Shown: positions 1 to 13,017 of the stretch, piece after piece
Layout: each line of letters opens with the position of its first letter
Numbering within the stretch: the first letter of the stretch is position 1
Source of the DNA: Hydractinia symbiolongicarpus
Lineage: Eukaryota; Cnidaria; Hydrozoa; Anthoathecata; Hydractiniidae
DNA length: 62,000 nt
Direction: 5' to 3'
Assembly (NCBI RefSeq): GCF_029227915.1
Contig: NC_079879.1
Location: forward strand, 24,742,501-24,804,500
The notes under the pieces: generated by a model
What the model saw: only the letters and a program-made list of their open reading frames with translations
Told to the model about the DNA's origin: nothing
Databases searched by the model: none
Program-made: the position numbers and the translations under genes

Positions 1-602
1 TAGCGTTGGTTGTATGGAGAGTTTGATTGTGGACAATGGAGTTTAATGAAATTAGTAGACTTTTTTAAAAACGTAATTTTTTTGTTAAGAAATATCTTTG
101 GTTGAGAAGTTATTAATGTTCTCCAGTCTCATAATATAAATTAATTCTCTTATGTAATTCTGCAATTTAACTAAAGCTACATTTACATGCACATTTCTAA
201 CGTAAAACTTCACCGTAAGTCACCGTTCACTTAAGGAAATTTTATCTTAAGCACAGTTGGTAACGTATATCAAGTGGCTCAAATCATTTTTCATCATGGA
301 GACAGCTTTTAATGAGCGTCATTTTTTGGCTGCAACATTAGTTCACCTTAGAAGACGTCGTCGCTGTCGTAGAAATGCAGCAGAGACATTAAATAAGAAT
401 AAATATACCTGGATCACCAACTTAGACAAAAAAATAAGGTTTGCAACTTTCACCCTGTCTGGAAATGCATCCTAATTTTAAAGTTGTAGTAGTAATCCAA
501 ATTATAAACAAATGGGAACATATCTGAGGGTGGGGCTTATTTGTTGGTTTTATGCAGCTTATCAAAAGAAGGGTATTAATTAGTCATTTATATATGGTAT
601 GG

Positions 603-668
603 TTTGGGAATAATAGTTCAGTTGCACAGCGTTTGACTTATGTCTAATAGATTATAAGTTTGATTCCC
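603..668 (+). repeat. Degenerate tRNA-like sequence (SINE head relic)
   Basis: A-box-like TAGTTCAGTTGC (614-625) and B-box-like GTTTGATTCCC (about 658-668) have tRNA spacing, but the anticodon arm does not pair cleanly. It is read as the head of an old tRNA-derived SINE rather than a functional tRNA. Confidence 0.4.
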
Positions 669-980
669 ATATTACGTCATCGTCTACTTGGGTAAAAATT
701 GCAAAGGTTTTTGTAGCTAAAATAGCAGGTTTATGCACTCAAGAACTGCCTTTGTGTTCCTTCATTAAAACTATTGACAAGGTATATTCTCCCAAATTAG
801 TAAGGCTAATAACATAAATATTACTTACTCAAAAGTATACTCATTTTTAAATATATCTTCCTCCGGCATGCTCTTAATTGACCAGAAAACTTTTATATAC
901 GTTTTAGATTTCGTATCTAGCTACATCATCCATAATTCAGGATCTAAAAGCTCAAACAAAATCAATTATTTCCACATTGC

Positions 981-1100
981 GTATTTTTTGCCCCGGATCT
1001 GATCGAAACGGAAAAGACAAGAAAATTTCCGAGTCACGTTTTGATAAATGCATTCTCGCAAGATTTTTTTTCGATCCGATCCGATCTAAGGTAAAAAATA
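981..1100. mobile_element. Small palindromic MITE-like repeat (120 bp)
   Basis: The ends GTATTTTTTGCCCCGGATCT and, inverted, TATTTTTTACCTTAGATCGG share an inverted GATCTGATCGAAA / TTTCGATCCGATC core. It has no coding capacity. Confidence 0.5.
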
Positions 1101-3223
1101 TGTAAGTAAAAACCCACCTTAACATACAATTGATACTTCGCCAGGTGATCCATACATATAGCTGCATTAAAAATTTATTTACCTACAGAAAGAAAATAGC
1201 AATGGAATTAAAAACAAAACCATATCATACATCAGAAAGTTTTGGTAGTAAAATTTTATTTTCGCATGAAAAAATAACAATAATTCCGTCGCCAATTTGC
1301 TCATGTGGAGTAGTCAGAACAGAAGAAGTTTTTTCACACGACAAACGATGTACATTTAACGGGTTAAAGGGTTAACTTTCCGATTGATCTTTATTTTTAG
1401 TGTTCCCATTGTTGATATTGCTTATTGATTATAATGTGTTTTCGCAGACGAATTCAGTGCTTACCACATTCTTATTATCTTCAGATTCATGTTTAGATTT
1501 ATCCAAAAAGTGCTATATTTGTGGGGTTAATTCCTTTTTGATTTCCACCGGCGAAGGCGGAATCTTTAATATCGCCTGGGAAGATAGAGAGCGAGATAGA
1601 GAGATAGATAGATAGAGACAGCCCAGAGCCTGGACGCCTAAAACTTATCCAGGCTAAAGCTTAAATCCTCGTTTTGACAGATTTTTTTCTGAGAACGAGC
1701 CTAAATTGAGTTTTAAGCCAATAAGAATCCTAACAGTGCAACAAATTGTTTTATTATCCAATGAACATTACTTTGTTTTAAAGTTTATAATCGAAAGTTA
1801 AAGCTCGTGCAGTGTAACATAATGAAGATCGTCTTATAATGCGCCATCTTTGATGTTATTAACGTCATTTCCCTCTGTACAATTTTGCAAGCACTTAGAC
1901 TAAAGCTAATTATTCATGAATTTTAATTTAGAGGAATTGTTAAGCCTGAATATTTTTGATGAAAGATTTATAGCTATAAAAGCGTGACAATGTGTCATAA
2001 AAGAAAAAAATAAGAATATGTAGTCTGAAAATAAACTTTCCTAACTGATTATGTAAAAAAAAAAAAAAAAAATGTTGTCACCTTTAAAGATATTTCCCTA
2101 GCTGTTTTTCAGAGAAAAAGAGAAAATAGATAAATTTTCAGCCTTGCCGTTGTTCTTATTTTGTTTTTATTGTTCATCAATTTTCAGGTTTATTATTTTT
2201 CTTTCAAAATTGTTCTTATATAGAGAAATGAAGTTTATGTAAATTAAGTTAGCTATGATTTCCAGTTACAATAATAATCAAAAATTAAATTTTAAAATTT
2301 TAGAATATACAATGATTTTGTTCCCCCAGTCCTCTTCAAAGTTCAGTACTTTTTCAGATTATTGCTAATGGCGGAAATCTTTAAGCCATAGGGCTTCTTG
2401 TTTACGTGTTCAATGGGCTTTGTATTCTTCACCGTCATAATTATACATTTTAAAACAGAAATGGTTCTCTGAAATCCTGGTATAATCGACATGATGAGAT
2501 AATTTAAGTCACTGTTTATACAATGAATGTGTTTAATGCTTGTTTTATGTTTAATGTAAAATCCTCGCCTTGACTCTTTTAGTTTGGCTTTGCCCTGTTC
2601 TGTTTCTTTATATTTTCCCATTGATCCCTTTTGCCTTACTTGGCTATGTTCTCTTTTTCTGTATTTGTCTCTTAGCTTCGCTTGGCTTACTTTAGATTTC
2701 CAAAACTTTCTGTTTTGGTCTAGTCATGCTAAAATATTGAGATTCAAGACACCTCTCTTGTTGATAAACATATTTTGCGCATGTAGTTTTCGAATTGTGA
2801 CAATGAGTCAAATCTTAAAAGAACTGCAGCACCACGTTCTGCTACTTTCCCAATCTATTTCGGCTATGAGGATGAAATAAATAAATTTGCAAATCACCCC
2901 AAATTATAGCCAAACTCACCCCACTTATAATGCCTAACATTTCGTCTCCTTTATCAAAAAGTGAAAATTATGGCAGATAGGTAAAGTTGAGCTTCTATCT
3001 GTGAAAATACGAGGAAAATTCCTACACTTTATATTTGTATCATCTTGTTTTCTACAGTCTCGTTACTTGGTCGATTACCTACGCTTTAGTACTCATTGGT
3101 ATAACCTAAGCTTGTGTATAGCTTTGTTACTTTGCAGAGGAAACGTTCCAGATCACCCGTGTTCTAGTTAGAAACCTATTAAGAACTAAGCAAACAATCG
3201 CAAAAGATATTAAGATATTAACA
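1101..3223. other. Intergenic AT-rich stretch
   Basis: Apart from the GATA microsatellite and a poly(A) tract near 2055, I see no gene, RNA or clear repeat. The open frames are short and of low complexity. Confidence 0.5.
1586..1616 (+). repeat. GATA/GAGA microsatellite
   Basis: Run of AGATAGAGAG / GATAGATAGATA units. The open frame across it is an artefact. Confidence 0.7.
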
Positions 3224-3413
3224 TTTAAAGTTTGTATAAAATACAAACCGTTAATTTACAGACCCAGGCTAAAATGACTATAACTTGGTTATTTGTGCTC
3301 TTTTTATACTGAATTTTGGCAAGGTGTTAGGTTGCATTAGTATCTTTCTGTTTAATTGAAATTTATTGTGCAAGTCACTGCAGGGGATAATTCACAGACC
3401 AATAATTTACGGA
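3224..3413 (-). repeat. Older dispersed repeat, undivided copy
   Basis: Its reverse complement aligns with 7003-7131 and then continues at 9902-9986, the two halves flanking the 7133-9898 insertion. Shared blocks include GTAAATTATTGGTCTG and AGTTATAGTCATTTT. Confidence 0.65.
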
Positions 3414-4068
3414 CTAGGGTATCAAACATTCGTAAAAAGGGAACAAAAACAACTCTAGCAACAAAAATTAAATATACATCTAGTTATCGAAATGATCTTC
3501 ATCGGAGGATTCTGAGATAATGTCAAGTACTTTTTCTATGCTTGCGTATTTCTATAAGTGGGACAGTTGAAAGATTTACACGTGCATACAAATTTGTTTT
3601 TGATGAATTTTCATCTTTTTGTACTGCGATCTCCACAACATCCACAAACACTCAACTCAACCACAGTGGAGCAGAAAGATTATCTGTCATTATTGGGTCA
3701 AAGTGAATTACCATTTAACTCCTCGCTATAGTAATAAAACCACATCTGTATCTGGCGACCAAACGCAGTATTCGGCAAACTAATCACTTTTTGCAACATC
3801 GATTTTATGTAGAATAAGAAGATTGTCAGCTTATTCGTAATGTTTCTTCATATCGACATCAAAATATTGAATATTCGTAACTATTTCTAAACTATATGTA
3901 ATCGAGTAGTGGAATCCATAATCTTGCGAAGCTTGTGAGGCGTATTTCGCTAAAATAATAATACTAAAAATCACAAAAAATCAGTCATGTTTATAGTTGT
4001 GGTCTGAGATTGTAACTATGGTCAAACATGTATTGAAATTGTGTAGTTATATGCAAAAGAAAATTTAC

Positions 4069-4413
4069 CTTCCATGTTTTCACCTCAGGATCTTTATGTA
4101 CTTTGTTGACAAGTGCCATTCCATCTATAATTATAATCCTTTTCGTATCTCTATCTATACTTTGGACATCACATGTCAAATCCTCTTTAAGTAACGATTC
4201 TATTTCGTATAGAACTTTACCTTTATCTGTTGACATCAATGGCTGATCATCATCTGAAAACAAAGACTTTGGAACTACAGGAAATTCATAGTTACCAATA
4301 TTATTTTCTGGACGTTTTAGAGGTGTGATGAGAAAACGGGATAGTAATGTTCTTTCTTCTTTGAGCTGAACAACCTTTTTTTGATAGTCATGGTAATTCT
4401 TTTTCTTTGATTT
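4069..4413 (-). pseudogene. Orphan exon of an unplaced gene or transposon-associated family
   Basis: A 345-nt open frame (115 codons) lies between acceptor CATTTAG|AAA and donor AAG|GTAAAT, both in phase 0. It begins with a lysine-rich stretch (KSKKKNYHDYQ) and ends with IDRDTKRIIIIDGMALVNKV followed by a KTWK tail. The DGMA-x-V core looks like that of an uncharacterised multicopy protein family I associate with cnidarian and other marine genomes, but I cannot name it. About 300-600 bp downstream on the same strand there are only stop-interrupted fragments, including a cysteine-rich piece around 3500-3800. It is probably one exon of a decayed gene copy. Whether a start exon exists upstream is unknown. 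Confidence 0.45.
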
Positions 4414-5253
4414 CTAAATGTAGGTAAGTTACATTTCTTAACCCTGACCATAGTGATTCAGAACCTACCAATCGCTTGTGAATAAAGCTTATAGCTAATT
4501 TTTGAATGTTGTACTAATAATTTTGTAGCAATATCAGTATAGTCCAGTCGTAGGTAAGGTAATTTTCTGGAGGAAAAGAAACTTAGAAAGAACCCAATGC
4601 ATACAGTTATTTTCGAGCTAGATATTTAGATCTATTTTTAGTTTTTTTAGTTACTTTTATAAAAGGGCAGAAAAGAAGTTTGCTTTATTTACATTGCAGC
4701 CTATTCGAGTCACAAATTTAGAAGTTTATCGAATTCCAGTTTCGAATGTTTTGTTTATTGTGATTAAGATAATTCGCAAAAGACTGTGCACGTAGAAAAC
4801 GGAAGAATTGATAGATAAGAATAGAATATAAAAGAATAAATTTTTTAGATAGAGAACTGAAAAGTATAGATGGAACAATGACTTCAAACATGGAATCTTC
4901 ATACACGTCAGTCCGGTAGACATAATTACCGTATGATTGCGTGATATAAATGAATTAATTGAAAGTGAAATTAATCCTGGCGACAAGTATCCGTCTTTTT
5001 TTATAAGACTTCTTAAATTATCTTAGAAGGGAGGATAAGGTGTTCTTAATATTTTCTTAACTTCGACCTGCGTAGACATTCAATTCTCATTAAAATAGAT
5101 TCAAAAAAAAGAAACTTTAGACATACGAGCCTCGTGATTTTCCAAACATTTTGCTTTTTGAGTTTCGTTTTCTTAAACTTTGTTCTTCTATAATAAAACG
5201 TGTATGGTAAATTTCTTTTTATTGAGCAGGACTGAAGAGGAAATTTAGTCACA

Positions 5254-5757
5254 TCCTCGTCCCCAGGGCATCTTGTATCTTTTTTGACCCCGGGACGGCA
5301 ATGCGAACATGGCCCTGGAGGAGGCTGGTCCGATATGAAACCTAATTGGCGCGGATATGTCGCTTAATTATTGCGTCATACAAAGCATTTTGGCGAGGCG
5401 CCTAGTCTGTGACGAACAGGAGGAAGCTGATCGTATTAAAATGGCGGAGGAGCTGTATCAGTATCATGTTGTTTTCAAAGTGCAAAATTTAATAAAAAGC
5501 ATTACTAAGCAATGAGAGTATAAAATAAGACATCATAAAGTAATACTTCTTACATGGAAATATTTCAATAGCTGGGAATGTTTAATAAAGCTAGAAAAGT
5601 AGCTAGCTAGCACACTATACCTAGCAAACTATCAAGATAAGAACAAAAGAAAGAAACTCAACCTGTTTCTTAGTGGCCAGGTTTAATTTGCAGCTTTATG
5701 CAAAGAATGACGTTGCATAAAATTGCCGCCCATGTCCTTATAGATAAAATAAAGAGG
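5254..5757. mobile_element. Second, partial copy of the CCTCGTCCCC element end
   Basis: The reverse complement of 9404-9898 over about 500 bp, with scattered differences. It starts at the same terminal CCTCGTCCCC and loses similarity near 5757. It is a truncated copy in opposite orientation to the right end of the element at 7133-9898, so the two together look like a pair of long inverted repeats. Confidence 0.75.
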
Positions 5758-7002
5758 TCCGCTCTCTATAATTCTTCATTTTTAAAGGCAAATCTCTTCT
5801 AAGGAAATAGTTTAGCAAAAACGTCAGCCTTTATCTTATTAATCACTCTTTTTTAGGTATTCGATGGTGATAGTAAGGTCGAAGATGATTTGGAAGATGA
5901 AACATTTTTAATATATTTGATGCATTTTGATTTTACATAATTTGTTTGCAAATATTTAGTTTTTTAAGATAAAAACTATTAAAAAAAGTCCATGACTTTA
6001 AAAATAATGATTTTTGAGGATTGGGTTGATAATACTTTTTGTTCTAAATTGACTGGTTCTCGAATTGACCAACTTTAGTTTTCTCGAAAATTTGGAAATC
6101 CACCATTTTTAAAAATGGCGCATATCTCATTTTTAAAAATGCTATCGATGGGGCTTTTTTTCTGGTAATCTACATATTAAAAGGAGTAAGAGTGACAAGT
6201 TTATAAATTTTTCAGGTCAGTGTTTTTTTTTTACTTTAATGACTGGACTAGTAGGCAATACAACTTTTGGTATAATGTTAATGACAGCATCACTCGGTTG
6301 AAAACTCACATCAAACGTATCATACATATTCATCAGTTTGTTGACATTGTTAAAAATTATGGAGTTAGGAGATCCAGTGAGTTGGTAATGACGAATTCTA
6401 CTTTGTGTTGCTATGTTATTTTTGCTGCAGAATTCTTTTGAAATAGCATTCAACATTGGAGCAGTAATTCAAAATCGTTGTAAACCAGATGGGTTTTGCA
6501 TTACACCTTTTACACCACCAGTTACTTTCATGACTTTAACACGTGACCGGAATTAATTTATGAAAAGTACTGTACCTTTACTGATGGTAAAATTCTTTTT
6601 AAGGTACCTCCTGGTCTCGGTGTCTTTCGATTGCAGTTCGGTCATTGTTGCAAAGTACAAAGGAGTGAGCCGTGCATAGTTGATTTGATCGTGCGCGAAA
6701 AAATACTTCACTCTTTATTTCTACTAATCATTTCTCTCCTGTTTAAAATAAACTATAAATTTACTTTAACAACACGACACTTTCAAAGAAAGCAGTTGAA
6801 TATTATCTATCAATTCGAACAGTCAAATATGACACAGTTTATAGTATATCAATGGAATTAAACTGTCCAATGTTATATTTATGAAACTAAACAATTAACT
6901 ATAGCCTTGGAATGAATCAATTCTATTCTATAAACTGGTAGATCCAAAATGCCTAATAAAATTGGCGTCCTGTTTTCCGAAACAAAAAATCCATCGAATT
7001 CA
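5758..7002. other. AT-rich stretch without a recognised gene
   Basis: A minus-strand open frame at 6217-6456 (79 codons) has no motif I recognise. Nothing else was supported. Confidence 0.45.
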
Positions 7003-7131
7003 CACCTCTGTCTGTAAATTATTGGTCTGCGACTTATCTCCTGCAGTGATTTAAACATTAAATTTCAAATAAACAGAAAGATACCAAGGCGAAATAACTC
7101 CTTGCCAAAATTAAGCACACAAAGAGCCCAA
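7003..7131 (+). repeat. Left half of the split older repeat
   Basis: Similar to the reverse complement of 3300-3413. It is interrupted at AAAGAGCCCA by the 7133-9898 element. Confidence 0.6.
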
Positions 7132-7132
7132 C

Positions 7133-9898
7133 CTCGTCCCCAGGGCATCTTGTATCTTTTCTGACCCCGGGACGGCGATACGAACATGGCCCTGGAGGAG
7201 GCCTCGTCACGTGACCCTCCAATACACAGTATTTCTGTGTGTAATATTTAATGAGATTTGTCTCAATGTACCAAAGTTTTAATATAACCTTGCAGAGCTA
7301 AGCGAGATCGGCCTTTTACGTCACAGATGCGTGCGGCGAGTTTGTTTTGATTCCTCTCATCGCAACACACAAACTTCTCGCATATTGCCCTTGATTGTTT
7401 TGTGTAAATGTATAAATATACAATAATGTTATTTAGGCTGCTGTTTACTTGAAGAAATTCAAGCAATTTAGTTATGTGTATTTCACTGAATTGGTTGACT
7501 AGCAAGCACTGGGTTGTAAAACTTGTAGCTAGGGGAAACTTGGAAATTAGTAAATGATTTGCCCATCTGAACATAGCACTTCGTTGGTTCTCTAAGGTGC
7601 AGATATGGCTACATAATTTTCAAATGTTCGTATCATTCTAGGTGCCCGACTGAAAGTAGCTAGGCAGAAATTTAACCTCATATTAACATTTACATTTTTT
7701 ATTCATTTGGCTGAACTTTAGAATTCTCATTTACCGTGAGTTCATATCTGTGTCTGCATTACTGCTTTTATATGATGACAAAGATTTTGCTGTATTTAAA
7801 CAATACTTAGCTGAAACTGAATTCAACTATGGTGGACTCACTGCTTGCAGTTATATTGGGTGAAAAAGGCTTCAGAAGAAGTATTTTTTTCTTTTACATT
7901 TGTGGCCTTAACATTTCCAAAAAGCCACCCATTACTGATAAATTCTGCTTTTTCTTTTCTTAATGACATGTTTTAAAACGCCTTGCAGCTTTTTTATTTT
8001 TTACTCAGCAAGCTCACATTTATTTTGTATATACACTTAATTTGCATCTAATTTATACAAAAACAAGGTTTTTTTCTGTTTAAAACATAAATAATTCAAA
8101 AATTTTATCAAAAGCATTATGCTGGTTTGAAAATCGAGAACGACAAGTCTGCGTGTGATCTGTTTTCTCGATTTAATGTATCACTGCCTTAATAGTTTAG
8201 AAAGAATTGATATACGACTTTACGAACAGCAAAGTATTGCTACCTTGAGAAAAAAATGTTTCGGGAATAATTTTTTGAGGAAATTATTTTGGGGATTTTG
8301 GACCAAAATTAGTTTCATAAATTCGCACTTTTTAGAGCTCATCAAAATTCTGCTGCTGTTCAAAAATCGATTTTTATTGATATATACATCTATTTATTGT
8401 TATCATTCTGCTTGGAAAATATTTAAAATGCCAAACTAGCTAACCGTGAAGATTAATTCAGTATTCTCATAAGAGCATCCTATCACAAAAAGATGTCAGC
8501 AAAGAGACATTCCTTGCAACTAAATTTTTTGTTTACTAGCATAATTTTAGGTTGAATCTTATCTGACATTTCTGAGGTTAGAATAGCTTTTAAAATTTTC
8601 TGAATCTGTATCTTGGTCAAAATTGATATGCTGTCAAAACGGCTTATCGGCGTCTTTGAAAAGGGCTAAATTCTGAAACTCAGAATGTATGATGATAATA
8701 GAACTATTTTTTGGCTCAATTTCATCAAACCAATCTAAAACCATATCATACCAAATCTCAAGTCAATATTTTAATTTTTACTGAAGTTATGGGACGCTTT
8801 ATAAACTATATACTCGGTTTAGACTTTTTTTGTGATTTTTTATGTTCACTTCTTTGTAATTTGTATTAAAACTCTTGAGATAATATATCACAGTGGTGAG
8901 CTGTTAAATATCTACCACCATCTTCAATACATCCTGGATTTAACCATATGCCTAATTGAGCGCTCAATAAAATTTGATTGAGTTCGATTTTCTGAAATTT
9001 CTTCATAGCGTGTTAAAAAAGGCCTAGCAAGAATCAGTTTAAGAAAATCTTCCTACCTTTTTCTCTTCCTCAAAATGGCTTTTTAAATTTTTCATGCCTG
9101 GTGTAATTTTATATTTTATCAGATAGGTTTAAAGGTACTCCTTAACAAGTTTCAAGTCAATAACTTTATTTTTTTACTGAAGCTTTTGCAATTTGAATTT
9201 TCTTGAATTAGGCCGGATAAATGTGCATTCAATGATAAAATGGCTCCGACGGTTAACCTATTGGCTTTTTATATCTTTTATAGTAACCAAAGCATATAAG
9301 GTAATAAAACATGCCCACTAATAACAACCTGATATAATTTAAAACGTAATGTATATATATTTTGTAAAAAAAAAACATTTTCGATACTTTGTGCAAAATT
9401 ATTTTGTCTATAAAGGACATAGGCGGCAATTTTATGCAACGTCAGTCTTTGCAAAAAGCTGCAAATCAAACCTGGCCACTTGGAAACAAATTGAGTTTCT
9501 TTCTTTTGTTCTTACCTTGATAGTGTGTTAGGTATAGTGTGCTAGCTAACAACTTTTCTAGCTTTATTAAACATTCCCAGCTATTGAAATATTGTCATGT
9601 AAGCAGTATTACTTTATGATGTCTTATTTTATACTCTCATTGCTTAGTAATGCTTTTTATTAAATTTTTCACTTTAAAAAAAACTTGATACTGCTGATAC
9701 ACCTCCGCCATTTTAAAACGAACAGCTTCCTCCTGTTGGTCACAGACTCGCCGCCTCGCCAAAATGTTTTGTATGACGCAATAATTATTTGACATATCCG
9801 CGCCAATCAGGTTTCATATCGGACCAGCCTCCTCCAGGGCCATGTTCGTATCGCCGTCCCGGGGTCAGAAAAGATACAAGATGCCCTGGGGACGAGGT
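7133..9898. mobile_element. 2.77 kb element with 70-bp terminal inverted repeats
   Basis: It begins CCTCGTCCCCAGGGCATCTT and ends with the reverse complement. The first roughly 70 bp (to GGCCCTGGAGGAGGC) are essentially identical in inverted orientation at 9829-9898. It is flanked by the direct repeat CAAAGAGCCCA (7121-7131 and 9902-9912), read as the target duplication. The insertion splits an older repeat that is unbroken at 3224-3413. No transposase was recognised inside, so it looks nonautonomous; the superfamily is not clear. The interior carries a repeat-like tract near 8590-8830 that resembles 12115-12330. Confidence 0.75.
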
Positions 9899-9901
9899 TG
9901 A

Positions 9902-9986
9902 CAAAGAGCCCAGTTATAGTCATTTTTAAGCTCGGTCAGTAAGTCAACAGTCTGTATTCGATACAAATTTTAAATGTTAATATCTC
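9902..9986 (+). repeat. Right half of the split older repeat
   Basis: Resumes with CAAAGAGCCCAGTTATAGTC and corresponds to the reverse complement of 3224-3310. Similarity fades after AAATGTTAATATCT. Confidence 0.6.
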
Positions 9987-10741
9987 ACAAACGATACATT
10001 TTTAGCATATGGGTTTTACATTTTTATTGACCCTCTTGGTGTCATCCTTCCATCCAGCCATAATGTAACATCTAATTATGAAATCGTTTATTTGCTGACC
10101 GTGAAAGTGATGACGTCACCTAATTTGGTCCCGTGGGACAAAAATTCAGATAAAAAAATCACTTTTAACACGCATGTGCACACGAAGGTCACAGCAGCCC
10201 TCACTATAAACAAAATCTAAAATATGCAAAAAGTGCATAATAAAAAAATAATAATCGTATTCTCCCCTCACTGTTTCACAGTATTCCTCTGACAACACGA
10301 TGCGATTTTGAAGAAGAGTTCACACAATATATAACGCTGAAATTTTTTTTTTTAGAAAAAACCAACCTGTCGTACAGTTCGTATTTCTACTTGTTGTATA
10401 ACGACAACTTTTTCCAGTATACGGAAGGTGACACTTAAGGGCTAAAGTCATAAGGCAGAACCACACTTTTTCATATTGACAAACGTTGAAACTTGTGAAA
10501 GTGACACAACTGAATTGTGCGGTTGAATGCTAAGCAATCATGACTTGGAACTGAAAACAATGCAGAGAAATGCCATGAGTAGTGCAAGTAAATAAAAAGA
10601 AGTTTTAAACAATATTTTTATTTGGATTTACAAGAATTTAAGGCACCCCAGAGTGATAATTAAAAAACATAAACCCTTTCTGATGTCTGATGACAAGGGA
10701 TGGTCACATCTGGATAATATTTATTTTGTGAATTTGAGCTC

Positions 10742-11269
10742 CAGTTGACTCCCTCTAATTCGAATCTCTATATTTCAAATATTTCTATAATTCGAACGCG
10801 TGCTCAGTCACCGTCAATTTTCCTTAAGAAATTTTTGGAAAAAAACTTTCTACAATTCGAATTTTTCTAATTCGAAACATTTATAATTCGAACAGCCTTT
10901 TTTAGTCCCTTCAGCACGATTCTCTTCCTAATTCAAGTTTTAGAGTGTCGTTTGGTGTCGACCTGAGAAAAGCACTTAGTGATGCAACTCGTATGGTCAA
11001 AGACATTGCTTCTTCAATGTAAAGCAATCAAATATTCAACAGATTCTCAAATAAAGTTTCTCTTTTGTGTAAACTATGAAAATAAAGATTGAATGACACT
11101 TGAATTATGTTTTCTTGATTTTAAAATTAACTTAATTTTTCTCTGTAACTTGAATTTTCACTCTCTGAAGCTAAAAGTTCGAATGACAGAGACTTTCTAT
11201 AATTCGAATCTCTCTATAATTCGAACAAAAATTTTCCCTGTGGCAAGTCGAAGTAGGGAGAGTCAACTG
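10742..11269. mobile_element. Tigger/pogo-like MITE (528 bp)
   Basis: The left end CAGTTGACTCCCTCTAATTC is mirrored by the right end AGGGAGAGTCAACTG, followed by TA. Multiple TTCGAAT / ATTCGAA motifs sit just inside both ends, as in Tigger-type elements with CAGT-starting inverted repeats and TA target sites. No transposase remains. Confidence 0.7.
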
Positions 11270-12373
11270 TAGCTAGTACCATGCTGGTACTCCTGAGGCA
11301 CATTTGTTATTATATAGTTAATGAGTAATGAAGTACAAGTAGCTATATACATTATGTTATGTATCTAGCTACATAAAAGATTAAGTACTGTCATTTTAAA
11401 TAAAGGTAGCTAGTTATTTTGACCTTTGTGATTTTCTTTTACTATCTTCCCATAACAGTGGACAGTCAAAACGTGGGTATATAGGTAGCTAGGTATGCAT
11501 GACATTGTATATAGGTCACATATATTGCCACGACAACCAGAAACCTTTCTTGCAAGAATAAATTTCTGCAAAAGTTCAGGTTTCCTTTATTGAACAGAAA
11601 CCTATTTTTGATAAATTTCTGCAGATTTTTAGCTTCTTTCATGAAATAATTTTTTTTTTGAAAACTAAAGCAAGAAGTGATACTCACTTGTGGCTGGAAG
11701 ACCCGAAGTGTCACACGTACGGCCCGAGTATATAATGTGTTACAAATATAACAACGCGCTTATAGCAATACAGCATTAAAAGTGTAATATAATTTTCATA
11801 AACCAATCACAGGACTTACAGTTGTTTAGCATTTTTCATTTTGCAGAATAAGCTCCCGTGGATATTCAAAAATTAATAGTGACTGGCACTAGATTGAGCG
11901 TGAAGTTCAAGTAAACCGTGTTGCAGATTCAGGTGGACACAAAAATAACTTTCTCACAACTTTGTATTTATACGGCATAAAATTTAAATTGAATATTTGG
12001 CACTGTGTTTTAGAAGCACACACCTTCTCTGGACTGGATAAGGTACTTGGTCCTAAATCTATGACACATTTTATCTGTCTCACTTATTTTAATCATGAGA
12101 ATCACTTTTGATGTTTTCTGTGCATGTATCTTGTCAAAATCTAAGTTATCAGATTATCAGCGTCTCTGAGAATGGCTAAATTCAGGATCTCAGGAACTAT
12201 GATAGTAGTAAAAAATTTTTTGGCTTCATTTCATCAAAAATAATGATATAATAGAAGCTTCAAGTCATCATTTAAATTTTTACTGAAGTTATGAGACTTT
12301 CACTTGTACAAAAAGCATGGTTTTTCATTTCGCTGAGACAAAAATAGATACGGTTTGAAATTATTTTATAATA

Positions 12374-12440
12374 TACTAGTCAATAAAGCCCGTGGAATAA
12401 TCCACTTAGGCAAAAGGGCAATGAAAAATAGGTTGCTTTA
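12374..12440 (-). mobile_element. Helitron-like 3' end
   Basis: CTAG (12374-12377), then a hairpin-like CCCGTGGAATAATCCAC, then TAGGCAAAAGG shared with the 21616-22327 copy. The far end was not located, so the total extent is unknown. Confidence 0.5.
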
Positions 12441-12597
12441 GATGTTTTCCTGATGTCAGCAGTGCATATACGAAAGAAAAATGTTCTCAAAATCTTACAC
12501 AACATGTTAAATGTCAAATCGCATTAAATCCTCCACACAAAGCTTACACAAAATAAAAAAGAACAGCTTGCAAGGTGTAAAATCTAGTTGATGAAAA

Positions 12598-12700
12598 GTT
12601 ACAACACTCAAATCATCGACACTCACATCATGGACACTCACAACACCAAACTCACAAAACTGACAGTAAGAACACCAACAGTCACAACACGGATAATAAC
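12598..12700 (+). repeat. Degenerate ACTCACAA-type low-complexity tract
   Basis: Irregular repetition of ACACTCACA / CAACACCAA units over about 100 bp. No gene. Confidence 0.5.
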
Positions 12701-12977
12701 AATGTCAGAAATAACGCATCTCAAATATGTTACATCTTATAAGTGATTATGTTGAAAACCCTTAGTATTTTTTTCTGCAATGTCAAAAAGGAGGTCTGCA
12801 AGAGCTAGCACAAATCAACAAAAGTAAGTTTTTTACACATTTTAAATACTGTCTTTCCCTTAAAAGCTTATACAAAAATATGAAAAAGTCATAGTTTGGA
12901 AAACATCAAATTTAAATCCAGTGGAAAGAATCCACTAACTATAGGTTTTTGTAATTTTCTGGGCTAGCCACTTTAAA

Positions 12978-12978
<1 letters not shown>

Positions 12979-13009
<31 letters not shown>

Positions 13010-13010
13010 T
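12979..13010 (+). repeat. (ATT)n microsatellite
   Basis: About ten ATT units, adjoining the duplicated block at 13018. Confidence 0.9.
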
Positions 13011-13017
13011 ATTTTTA

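Noticed and set aside
6217-6456. Possible transposase fragment on the minus strand
   Set aside because: Plausible composition but no motif I could match, and the opposite strand is equally open.
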